A stretch of DNA of 7,347 nucleotides, taken from positions 1-7,347 of the forward strand of contig CAKUKJ010000104.1 of the NCBI GenBank assembly GCA_934662525.1, written 5' to 3'. Under the pieces are notes generated by a model, which saw only the letters and a list, made by a program, of their open reading frames with translations, had not been told where the DNA came from and did no database searches. The DNA is from an uncultured Coriobacteriales bacterium (GTDB taxonomy: Bacteria; Actinomycetota; Coriobacteriia; Coriobacteriales; UMGS124). Each line of letters opens with the position of its first letter. Position 1 is the first letter of the stretch. Positions 1 to 6,360 of this stretch are shown here, piece by piece. The position numbers were made by a program, and so were the translations under genes.

Positions 1-3000
1 CCGGGCGGCCGAGTCCCGCCGGGTCCTCGGCGCGGTCGAGGCCGCCGTCCCGTCCGACCTCGACGTCCACGTCGTCCTTGCCGGGGAAGCTGGGCCCATC
101 GGAAAACTCGACGGTCGCGATGTTGGTGAAACCGCCGGCAAGGATGTCGGCCTCGCACACGGTGTGGCGGGCGGTGGTCGTCACGGTCGCGCCGGGTTCG
201 ACGCTCTCAAACACACTCTGGCCTGTGATCTCCACGCCTTCTTGCTCGACGACGGTCATGGTCTTGGGGGCGTCGTAGATGTTGGTGGCGGTGATGGTGA
301 ATTCCACGACGTCGCCCAGCTTGTACGTGGCGCCCTCGTGCGTCTTCACAATGACCTTGCCGGGATCGACCGGGTCCTCGCCTTCACCCGTGCCGTCGGT
401 CACCGTGAGCGTGCCGGGAACCAGGGTGACGAGGTAGTTGTCGGGCAGGGTGTTCCCGTTGAACTCATAGGAGGCCACGGTGCTTGCAGAGGAGCCCACC
501 AACGTCTGGCTGCCCTCGACGGTGACGCTCGAGAAGCCCTCGGGAGCGTTCGCGGTGGGGTCCTCGTCCGTCTCGCCTGCAGCCCCGGTCGTACTCAGGT
601 CAACGAAGCTACCAGCGGTGATGCTCCACTCGTCGGTCGTAAGCGGCGTCGCGTCGTACGTCTTGGACGCACTGCCGGCCGTGACCTCGAGCGCCCTGGG
701 CGTCACAACGACGTCCTCGGTGCCGGCAAGGTTGTCGGAGAAGTTGCCGCTCGCGGCGACCACGCGCACCTGCACGGGATTACCGAGCGTCGCGCTCATC
801 GTGTCGGCCACGTTGGTAGCGGTAATGCCTGCGAAGTCAGACGTCCAAGTGGTGCCATCAGCACTGTACTCGATAACGAACTGGCTGAGGAAGCCCTCGG
901 GCAGCGGGACGTACTCGCCACCGTCGTCGCCATCGCCACCGTCAATAGCGGGGTCGTTGTCAGTCACATACGGTACGGCAGGCTCAAGCTCGCCCGCGTA
1001 CTTCGCGGTGATGTGCGCCTCGGCGGCAGCCAGCGGCGTGCCGTCGTAGACTTTCTCGACATCGTCCGTTGTAAGCTCAATGAAATCGCCCATGCTGGCA
1101 GGAGTCACTTCGAGCGTGCCGGAACTGGTCTCGATGGAATAGTTGTTCTCGTCGGTATCCTGATTAAGCATGTAGGTAAACTCGTTGTCAGAGCTGCCGA
1201 CCTCAGTCTGCGAGCCGCTGACCTCGTAGCTTGCGCCCTCGCCCTCGGCCCAGCCGTCACCAGTCACGGCGATGTCGCCGTTCGTGAGCGGGATTCCGTC
1301 ATAGACCTTCCCATCGCTGGCCGAAGTCAGGCTGACGCTGCGCGGGATAATGGTCAGAAGCCCTTCGTCGTACACATAGCCCTCGTAGACGCCCGGTACA
1401 CTCGCGCGAATCTTCACAACCGTGGAGTCGGCCACGTCGGTTGCGGTAATTTCGGAGGGATTGTCAGTCCAACTGCCGTCCGCCTTCTGGTATTCGACCA
1501 CGACAGGATTGCCGTTCACGTCCTGCGCAGTGGCAATGCCGGCAGAATGGATAGTACCGTCGTACTTCTCGACAACATCGGCAGGCGTGATAGCCACGTT
1601 GGCAGCAATCGCGGAGGTGGTGATGAACAGCTTACCAGGCTGGTACTCGATGGCGTAGTTAGCCGTCACATCGGCATCTCCAGCCCAGATGGTGGCCGCG
1701 CCGTCAAAAGCACCTGCGTAGCCCTCGGCGGTGTTGGGCAGCGTACCCTTGGCGGAGTAGGCAAGCTGGTACGTCTGCCCGTCAGCAATACCGGTGCCAG
1801 CAACCTCGATGCCCGTGATCTCCTGCTCGGTGCCCGTGTACTCAACCGTCTTGGTCTCGCCGACGAACACGACGCTGCGCGGCGTGACAGTCAGCGTGCC
1901 AGGATGCGCGGCGGTCACGACATAGCGCTCGCTGCCGTCCACAGTGCCCACGGGGTCCTCGGCGAACGCGACGGGATACGAGCCGACCTCAGTCGCGCTG
2001 GCCTGGGCGACGATGCCGCTGACGTCAAACCTGGCGCCGTCATCCTCCCAGGTAAAGCCATACACACTTTGCTCAGTGCCGTCGTAGGCGAAACTGTCGG
2101 AGTTGGCGGTGAGCTCGACGTTCTTGTAGTAGGGAATGTCAACAACCACACCATCGTCCATAACGAAGAACACGCCGGGCTCGGGGTCAACCGGGGTGTA
2201 ACCCTCAACCTCAATCGGGCCCTCGACCGGGGTCGCACCGTACGTAACGCCCGTGACGGTCTTCGACGCAGCAATCTTGTCGGTCGAACCGACCCAAACG
2301 TAGTTCACCGTGTACGAAAGGTCGCTGCGCGGGGCCCACTGCGCGGTAAGGACGTTCTCGGCACCCTCGTTGAGATTGTCGACGACTACCTGCTGGCCTG
2401 CGGCAAAGTCGCGACCGTCGGCAGCCTTCCAACCGGCGAAGATATGGCCCTCGGGGGCGGTGAAGCCCAGGTCCTCGGCGCTCGGCAAGGTGACGCCCTC
2501 GTTGTTGACGAGCTGGTTCGTCTTATCAGCGCCCGTGCCGGCACCGGCCTGGTAGGTGATGGTGGTAGCAGCCTCGGAGGGGCCGAACACTGCATGGAGC
2601 TCCACAACCAGCTGGTCGCTGGACTTGTCGGCCATCTCGCGCGTAATCTCAAACGACGAGCCGGGCCTTACAAGCGTTCCCGTCTTCTCGATGACCCAAC
2701 CGAGGAAGTATGGGTTGTTGGAATCGGGAGCAACACCGGTATAGGGCTCGACTTGAACGCGCGAACCGTCGGCATAGTTTTCCTGCGCCTGCCAGCTTGT
2801 TGCATCATCGACGATGTATTCGACCTTGAGAACGCCGTTGTACAGCCACTTGCCTGTAACGGTGGTGTCGTGCGTGATGACGGTGTTGACGTCGAAGAGC
2901 TTGCCGTCGGGCGTGTACCAGCCGTCAAACGTGTAGTCGGTGCCCCACACCGCGCCTGCGGGAAGGATGTCGGACGCAACCGTGGTGCCGGCCTCGACCG

Positions 3001-5836
3001 TAGCCGATCCCTTGTCCTGGGGCTGAGGGTCTTCGGGAGCGTTGAGGTCGTAGGTCAGCGTAACCTGTGCGGGCACCCACTTGGCGTACACCTTGACGTT
3101 GGCATGCGGCATAGTGGAGCTTGCGAAGTCGAACGGCTTTGTGCACGCCTCATCGGCGTACCAGCCGTCAAACGTGCGCTCGATGCCGTCGGAGTAGGGA
3201 TTGCTCGGCACGTAGCTGCCATACTTGGCAAGCGACGCGGTGTACTTGACGCTCTCGGTCTTGGCTTCAGCATTCACGTTGTGGTAGACGAGGTTGTAGG
3301 ACTGAAGCTTGTTGGCGATGTAGACGTTCTTGGCGTAGCTCGTGTCCCCGTCGGCAACATCCGTCTGCCTGGCCCAGAAAGCCGCCGTAGTCGGGTCGCC
3401 GCCGCGCGTGGACTCGGCAATCTTATAGAGGTCGTAGCCCTCATACTTCTCGTGCACGGTGAGCTTGCCACCCGTGGTGGATACCTCGTTCGCCAGCACA
3501 AACGTGCCGTCGACCTGTTCGTTGTAGTAGGAGACCGTGCCGCCAGATTTCTTGCTGTTGCCGTAGAAATTGCATGTCGTAACGACACCGTTGGTAGTTA
3601 TATTGCCTCTGTTGCTGGCATACCCGGCCGTCTCGAAGTCATAGCTGGTCAGTAGGATACATCCCGAACCAGACAGACCCGAATCATTGTAAGACGAGTA
3701 CCAAAAGAACGTATTCTCCCAGTCGCCATCCTTGAGCGGGGCGCCATATAGACCTTTGTGAATGTTGAGAAGCTCCACCTCGGTACCGCGCCAAGTTGTC
3801 TCAACCTTGTAGAAGTTGATCTGGCACACCACACGGTCGTAGTACACGTTCACGATAGTGGAGCCATCACCGGCGACTGCGACATCTGCCTGCGAATTCG
3901 CATCGTTGTACGTGAAGCCCGGGTAGTTCTTGGTCTTGTCCACAGAAACCGTCGAGCCGCTCAAGGCCGTCTGCTGGACGGATTCCACGAAGTCGTATGT
4001 CTTGTCGGCGTCTGCGGCGTTCATGTCGTCGGTCACGCGCTGCTGCCAATAGTTCACCGTATAGGTGGCATCGGCGGGCGTCCAATGGGCGACGAGTGTG
4101 GTGCTCTCCGTGAACTTGTCGCCTTCGTGAACCTGCGTCTCGCCATTGAACCAACCGTCAAACGTATAGCCCGCGCGTTTCGTCGTCGGCAGCTGGATAC
4201 CCGGGCTGTCCTCGCCCGCCATGACAAAGACGTGGTCGCATGTCGTGCCGCCTACGGCGTCGAACGCGATCCATGCGCCCGACACAACGATGGCGAACAC
4301 GTCCACGTGGTCGGCACCCTCGGGCACGGCCACGGAAGTCACCGTCGCGCCCTGGGCGTTCATCCAGCCCACGACGCGGTGCGTACCGTCCACATCGTAC
4401 CTCACGCCCGAGATGTCGTGCGCCTCGTGGTCGGAGACTTCCATAACGCGCATGATCTGCAAACCATCCGGCGTGTAGAAGTTGATGTGGAGCACGTCGG
4501 AATATCGGGCATACACGTCGTATGTAGCCGTCTCGGTCACGCTGACGGGCGCGCCGAAACCGACGGAGACGTCGTCAAGGAACCAGCCGAGAAGAGACTT
4601 GCCGGCGGTCTGAGACGCCTGAGGCTCCACGAGCGCCTCGCCGTCCTTGACGATCTGCGTGCTTACGACGGTGTCCCCGTCGTGGAACACGAACGTTGCC
4701 AGGTTGGCCACGGCCTCGTCCGTGATCACGTAGATTGAGAAGTGCTCCACCACCACGCTTTGCACGTTGGCGCTGGCCTGCGTGGCGGGAATCTCCTCAA
4801 CTGCGGAGGCGTCGTCGGCCACGCGGTAGACGCCCACCTGCTCGCCGGCGTCCATGCCGGCGTTGAAGAAGCTCACGTGCACGGCATCGTTGGGCTGGAT
4901 GACGTTGCCCTGCGCGTCGAGCAGCGTGACGTCGACGGCCACGGCGTCCTCTACCGTGCGGCCCTGGCCCTCAACGACCTGCGCCACGGCGTCGACGACA
5001 TCTTGCCGATACACGGGCACGGCCTGCACCACAGTGCCCTCGGGCAGCACGCCCTCGTCGGCACTCACTTTGACGGTGATGCCGCCGGCCTGGGCATACC
5101 CGACAAACGCGGGGTATGCGGGCTGGTCGGCGTCCGCCTGCACGCCCTCGGAATCTGCCTCGGTTGCGGGCTGATTGGAGGGGCTGGCGGCGTCCTGTCC
5201 GGAAGGCTGCTGGCCGCCGTTGGCAACGGCACCGGATTCGCCGGCCGGCTGGCTGGCAGGCTGGTCGCCAACGGAACCGGGCTCGACCGCAGGGTCGGCG
5301 GGTTGCGCGGGCTCGTCGGCGGTGCCGCCCTGGTCGTTCTGGCCGGCTTGATCGGGCTGTGCGCCCTCGCTGCCCTGCGCGGGCTGCCCGGGCTGGTCGG
5401 CAGGCTGAGATTGCTCGGGCTGGCCGGCAGGTTCGCTCTGCTCCGTCGCTGCGGGGTCGGTGCCTTCATTCTCAACAGCGCCGATCGCCTGTGAGGGTTC
5501 GGCCTCGCCTGCGGGCTGCTCGGGCTGGCCGGCCGCACCCTCGGGCTGCCCTTCGGCCACAGCCGCAGGCCCGCCGGCGGGCTCCTCAGCCACGGGCGCA
5601 GCGTCATCATAGGTCGCAACAGCTTCGGCAGGCGCAACGTCTGCACCCCCGCCCGCACCCGAATCATCAAGCACGCCCTCGGCGCTTTCGGCGGCAACAA
5701 CCACCCCCTCGTCGGCCTGAACTGCTGCGATAGGCACCACGGACACCTGCGTCCAGGCCACGACGATTGCCATAACCACGGCAAGCGCCCGGCTTGGCTT
5801 GGAGGCGGGATCCATCAGTCTTCGCATCGCTTTCAT
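1..5836 (-). CDS. Giant modular secreted surface protein, C-terminus beyond window (partial)
   Basis: Translating the minus strand from the ATG at 5836 gives 1,945 codons with no stop, running off the left edge. The protein is exported and probably cell-surface attached; adhesion or host/matrix binding is inferred from its domains. Order by residue: signal peptide 1-41; Pro/Gln/Ala/Glu linker 42-240; beta-rich domain about 251-370; InlB B-type repeats 379-587; MucBP-like segment 588-668; aromatic-rich module 669-845; InlB-type repeats 846-1168; second MucBP-like segment 1171-1239; six MBG/YDG-like units 1240-1814; DUF7507-like domain 1820-1927. The start is chosen because GGGGAGGAG lies 9 nt upstream and a good signal peptide follows at once. 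An in-frame ATG 32 codons upstream (5932) would add a Pro/Arg-rich, non-hydrophobic leader and is less likely. No catalytic motif is seen. The LPXTG-type sorting signal expected in this class would lie outside the window. No specific gene name is recognised. Confidence 0.93.
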   Translation of the reverse strand, partial: MKAMRRLMDPASKPSRALAVVMAIVVAWTQVSVVPIAAVQADEGVVVAAESAEGVLDDSGAGGGADVAPAEAVATYDDAAPVAEEPAGGPAAVAEGQPEGAAGQPEQPAGEAEPSQAIGAVENEGTDPAATEQSEPAGQPEQSQPADQPGQPAQGSEGAQPDQAGQNDQGGTADEPAQPADPAVEPGSVGDQPASQPAGESGAVANGGQQPSGQDAASPSNQPATEADSEGVQADADQPAYPAFVGYAQAGGITVKVSADEGVLPEGTVVQAVPVYRQDVVDAVAQVVEGQGRTVEDAVAVDVTLLDAQGNVIQPNDAVHVSFFNAGMDAGEQVGVYRVADDASAVEEIPATQASANVQSVVVEHFSIYVITDEAVANLATFVFHDGDTVVSTQIVKDGEALVEPQASQTAGKSLLGWFLDDVSVGFGAPVSVTETATYDVYARYSDVLHINFYTPDGLQIMRVMEVSDHEAHDISGVRYDVDGTHRVVGWMNAQGATVTSVAVPEGADHVDVFAIVVSGAWIAFDAVGGTTCDHVFVMAGEDSPGIQLPTTKRAGYTFDGWFNGETQVHEGDKFTESTTLVAHWTPADATYTVNYWQQRVTDDMNAADADKTYDFVESVQQTALSGSTVSVDKTKNYPGFTYNDANSQADVAVAGDGSTIVNVYYDRVVCQINFYKVETTWRGTEVELLNIHKGLYGAPLKDGDWENTFFWYSSYNDSGLSGSGCILLTSYDFETAGYASNRGNITTNGVVTTCNFYGNSKKSGGTVSYYNEQVDGTFVLANEVSTTGGKLTVHEKYEGYDLYKIAESTRGGDPTTAAFWARQTDVADGDTSYAKNVYIANKLQSYNLVYHNVNAEAKTESVKYTASLAKYGSYVPSNPYSDGIERTFDGWYADEACTKPFDFASSTMPHANVKVYAKWVPAQVTLTYDLNAPEDPQPQDKGSATVEAGTTVASDILPAGAVWGTDYTFDGWYTPDGKLFDVNTVITHDTTVTGKWLYNGVLKVEYIVDDATSWQAQENYADGSRVQVEPYTGVAPDSNNPYFLGWVIEKTGTLVRPGSSFEITREMADKSSDQLVVELHAVFGPSEAATTITYQAGAGTGADKTNQLVNNEGVTLPSAEDLGFTAPEGHIFAGWKAADGRDFAAGQQVVVDNLNEGAENVLTAQWAPRSDLSYTVNYVWVGSTDKIAASKTVTGVTYGATPVEGPIEVEGYTPVDPEPGVFFVMDDGVVVDIPYYKNVELTANSDSFAYDGTEQSVYGFTWEDDGARFDVSGIVAQASATEVGSYPVAFAEDPVGTVDGSERYVVTAAHPGTLTVTPRSVVFVGETKTVEYTGTEQEITGIEVAGTGIADGQTYQLAYSAKGTLPNTAEGYAGAFDGAATIWAGDADVTANYAIEYQPGKLFITTSAIAANVAITPADVVEKYDGTIHSAGIATAQDVNGNPVVVEYQKADGSWTDNPSEITATDVADSTVVKIRASVPGVYEGYVYDEGLLTIIPRSVSLTSASDGKVYDGIPLTNGDIAVTGDGWAEGEGASYEVSGSQTEVGSSDNEFTYMLNQDTDENNYSIETSSGTLEVTPASMGDFIELTTDDVEKVYDGTPLAAAEAHITAKYAGELEPAVPYVTDNDPAIDGGDGDDGGEYVPLPEGFLSQFVIEYSADGTTWTSDFAGITATNVADTMSATLGNPVQVRVVAASGNFSDNLAGTEDVVVTPRALEVTAGSASKTYDATPLTTDEWSITAGSFVDLSTTGAAGETDEDPTANAPEGFSSVTVEGSQTLVGSSASTVASYEFNGNTLPDNYLVTLVPGTLTVTDGTGEGEDPVDPGKVIVKTHEGATYKLGDVVEFTITATNIYDAPKTMTVVEQEGVEITGQSVFESVEPGATVTTTARHTVCEADILAGGFTNIATVEFSDGPSFPGKDDVDVEVGRDGGLDRAEDPAGLGRP
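56..379 (-). other. DUF7507/DUF11-like beta domain (residues 1820-1927)
   Basis: The domain begins PVDPGKVIVKTHEGATYKLG, followed by DVVEFTITATN, then MTVVEQEGVEI, and closes FTNIATVEFSD with a K-D-D-V-D-V-E strand. The K-x-Y-x-x-G-D-x-V-x-F/Y-x-I-x-x-x-N signature and the closing N-x-A-T-V strand are typical of DUF11/DUF7507 repeats, which usually occur in tandem near the C-terminus of secreted proteins. More copies may follow outside the window. Confidence 0.7.
395..2119 (-). repeat. Six MBG/YDG-like Ig-type units, residues 1240-1814
   Basis: Six tandem beta modules. Each starts near a Y-D-G-T (or close variant) motif: Tyr1251, Tyr1333 (YTGTEQ), Tyr1425 (KYDGTIHS), Tyr1512 (VYDGIPL), Tyr1597 (VYDGTPL) and Tyr1727 (TYDATPL). 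Units 1-5 end in a strand followed by a short linker such as VTPRSV, IIPRSV, VTPASM or VTPRAL. This is the pattern of MBG and YDG Pfam-type bacterial Ig-like domains. Units 3-4 and 5-6 form an A-B-A-B pattern. Unit 5 is longer than the rest because of an Asp/Gly-rich loop near residues 1620-1640. They probably act as a stalk. Confidence 0.75.
2120..2326 (-). other. MucBP-like segment 2 (residues 1171-1239)
   Basis: It opens SYTVNYVWVGS, parallel to the YTVNYW opening of the first such segment, and contains VEGYTPVDPEPG. It closes VVVDIPYYKN, equivalent to VVNVYYDR in segment 1. The second MucBP-like segment thus also follows directly on the Trp-ending strand of an InlB repeat, so InlB plus MucBP-like looks like a recurring pair. 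Confidence 0.5.
2333..3301 (-). repeat. InlB B-type repeat array B, residues 846-1168
   Basis: Four units follow the aromatic module. Unit 1 has RTFDGWYADEACTKPF and closes VYAKW (Trp920). Unit 2 has YTFDGWYTPDGKLFD and closes VTGKW (Trp997). Unit 3 (998-1085) is divergent, with YFLGWVIEKTG and a close at VELHAVFG. Unit 4 has HIFAGWKAADGRDF and closes LTAQWAP (Trp1167). The x-F-D-G-W and x-x-x-W signatures at the expected spacing are diagnostic for the family. They likely form a rod-like extension. Confidence 0.85.
3302..3832 (-). other. Aromatic- and Asn/Ser-rich module, family uncertain (residues 669-845)
   Basis: About 177 residues unlike the flanking repeats. It is rich in Trp, Tyr, Phe, Asn and Ser, with three Cys (in VVCQINFY, GSGCILL and TTCNFYG) and a DGDWENTFFWYSSY cluster. 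It starts right after the VYYDR strand of the MucBP-like segment and ends before QSYNLVYHN. A strand, then LYGAPLKDGDW, recalls the segment following such DR strands in other Firmicutes and Coriobacteriia surface proteins, but I cannot assign a family. DNA around 3590-3760 is visibly less GC-rich than elsewhere in the gene. Confidence 0.5.
3833..4075 (-). other. MucBP-like segment 1 (residues 588-668)
   Basis: The segment begins ATYTVNYWQQ and ends DGSTIVNVYYDR, with an internal NYPGFTYND. A YTVNYW-type first strand, a T-x-L-S-G-S-x-V loop, a G-F-T-Y strand and a final V-N-V-Y-Y-D-R strand form the layout of MucBP-like beta modules that often alternate with InlB repeats in Gram-positive surface proteins. 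Mucin or glycan binding is possible but not shown. Confidence 0.55.
4076..4702 (-). repeat. InlB B-type (Flg_new) repeat array A, residues 379-587
   Basis: Three consecutive units of roughly 65-75 residues. Each has an opening beta strand, a central G-W (LLGWF, VVGWM, FDGWF) and a closing strand. The third is the most canonical: AGYTFDGWFNG (Trp562), then TTLVAHWTP (Trp585). The first two are more divergent, ending in VYARYSD and VDVFAIV. These compact ubiquitin-like beta modules are common in secreted Listeria, Bacteroidota and Coriobacteriia proteins and act mainly as spacers or binding modules. They alone do not identify a ligand. Confidence 0.78.
4727..5086 (-). other. Beta-rich N-terminal domain (residues about 251-370), family uncertain
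   Basis: This is the first folded part after the stalk. It opens with GGITVKVSADEGVLPEGT and ends with VEHFSIYVITD. The pattern of a strand, an Asp/Glu-Gly-x-Leu-Pro-Glu-Gly-Thr turn, a short Asp/Val helix-like stretch, then AVDVTLLDAQGNVIQP and a closing HFSxY motif recurs near the N-termini of large Gram-positive surface proteins and resembles a ZU5-like beta-sandwich. The family name is my recollection; only the motif pattern is seen directly. Confidence 0.55.
5117..5713 (-). repeat. Pro/Gln/Ala/Glu/Gly low-complexity stalk (residues 42-240)
   Basis: About 200 residues made almost only of Ala, Gly, Pro, Gln, Glu and Asp, with recurring short motifs such as GQPEQ, ADQP and AGQPE. It has essentially no aromatic residues and no Cys, so it is probably disordered. 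It sits between the signal peptide and the first folded domain and would hold that domain away from its neighbours. At DNA level it carries near-repeats, including a 17-bp identical pair at 5412-5428 and 5517-5533. Confidence 0.8.
5412..5533 (-). repeat. 17-bp identical direct repeat pair, in-frame spacing of 105 bp
   Basis: The 17-mer TGCTCGGGCTGGCCGGC (plus-strand reading) occurs at 5412-5428 and again at 5517-5533. Both copies encode the same part of an AGQPEQ motif in the stalk. The offset is 105 bp, exactly 35 codons, so recombination or slippage between the copies would shorten or lengthen the stalk without shifting the frame. Confidence 0.8.
5714..5836 (-). other. Sec signal peptide of the surface protein (residues 1-41)
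   Basis: The N-terminus has Lys and Arg at residues 2, 5, 6, 13 and 16. A hydrophobic core follows at residues 17-28 (ALAVVMAIVVAW), then a more polar stretch ending in AAVQA before DEG. Val at -3 and Ala at -1 fit signal peptidase I cleavage after Ala41. The segment just after is extracellular-type low complexity, consistent with export. Confidence 0.85.
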
Positions 5837-5845
5837 GCTCACACG

Positions 5846-5854
5846 CTCCTCCCC
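5846..5854 (-). promoter_or_regulatory. Ribosome binding site of the surface protein gene
   Basis: The minus strand reads GGGGAGGAG, then nine bases, then ATG at 5836. The match to the anti-Shine-Dalgarno sequence is strong and the spacing normal. It fixes the start at 5836 over the in-frame ATGs at 5932, 5827 and 5815. Confidence 0.85.
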
Positions 5855-6028
5855 AGCATCGAAACCCCGGCGCTCGACAACAGAGCCAGCCAGTGGGCGA
5901 GCGGCGCACCCTCGCGGCCCCGGCCATGCCATCACGTTGTCTTGCACCCTTGTTTGCTGAGAATCTAACGCATGAGTATGCATAAAATAAACCCATGGAG
6001 AAAAGATGACGCACTTAGGTGAGAAAAT

Positions 6029-6051
6029 GACTTATGGGCGTCTCATGAGTC
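6029..6051. promoter_or_regulatory. 23-bp imperfect dyad, possible operator
   Basis: The bases 6029-6038 pair with 6042-6051: arms GACTTATGGG and CTCATGAGTC around a 3-base centre, with eight Watson-Crick and two G-T positions of ten. It lies about 190 bp upstream of the surface protein start. Its size and symmetry suit a dimeric regulator. Assigning it to the neighbouring LuxR protein is inference. Confidence 0.4.
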
Positions 6052-6217
6052 TCCACTCACGGATGTCGCCTTACAAATGTGACACATCCTGAAATGAATA
6101 CCATATCTACCAGCATGTTTACTTTATGCACACAGCAAATCATAGTCTATAGCTCAAGTCAACACTTATATCAGACAGCATGCAAACCTGTTATTCAACA
6201 CCCTATAAGCGTCTGTC

Positions 6218-6240
6218 TTTTATCCCTTAAATGGATAAGA
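6218..6240. repeat. Inverted repeat TTATCC-7-GGATAA
   Basis: Perfect 6-bp arms TTATCC (6220-6225) and GGATAA (6233-6238) flank a 7-base AT-rich centre. They extend outward by one G-T and one T-A pair. No T-run follows directly in the minus direction, so it is a poor terminator for the regulator gene. It may be an operator or chance in AT-rich DNA. Confidence 0.35.
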
Positions 6241-6337
6241 ATAGCTACTTTTTGCATATTCAACGTAAACAGCCGCAATTTCGTCCAACCCAGGAGTGAA
6301 ACTCGCCCAAACGCAAAAAAGCTTTCTGGACACGCTG

Positions 6338-6360
6338 AAAACACGGCTCTGGCCCAGCCG
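6338..6360 (-). terminator. Weak intrinsic terminator candidate after the regulator gene
   Basis: Ten bases after the regulator stop codon the minus strand forms CGGCT-GGGCCAG-AGCCG (6344-6360), a 5-bp GC-rich stem with a 7-base loop. It is followed by TG and then TTTT (6338-6341). A second T-run of six lies at 6315-6320. The stem is short and the first T-run brief, so termination may be partial and some read-through into the surface protein gene is possible. Confidence 0.35.

Noticed and set aside
164..3655. 1,163-codon plus-strand open frame as a gene
   Set aside because: It is the in-register antisense of the minus-strand surface protein gene, has no recognisable domain, and its composition (His, Arg, Val, Gly) is that of reverse-complemented Asp, Thr/Ala and Pro/Ala codons.
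3758..5494. Plus-strand open frames 3758-4738 and 4742-5494
   Set aside because: They have the same register as the 164-3655 frame and are likewise antisense images; their ends coincide with TCA serine codons of the real gene.
5065..5784. Minus-strand 239-codon frame
   Set aside because: It is a shifted frame of the stalk-coding region, Pro/Ser/Arg-rich only because of the repeated GC-rich DNA; the correct frame has the signal peptide and ribosome binding site.
5836..5932. Earlier in-frame ATG (5932) as start of the surface protein
   Set aside because: The 32 added residues are Pro/Arg/Gly-rich without a hydrophobic core and would bury the signal peptide; the ATG at 5836 has a strong, well-spaced ribosome binding site.
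5667..6014. Minus-strand 115-codon frame spanning the start of the surface protein gene
   Set aside because: It overlaps the well-supported start in another frame, has Arg/Gly/Cys-rich shadow composition and no ribosome binding site in front of its ATG.
6137..6160. TTGACT ... TATGAT as a promoter on the minus strand
   Set aside because: The spacer is 12 bases, far shorter than the usual 16-18, and no alternative -10 lies at a proper distance.
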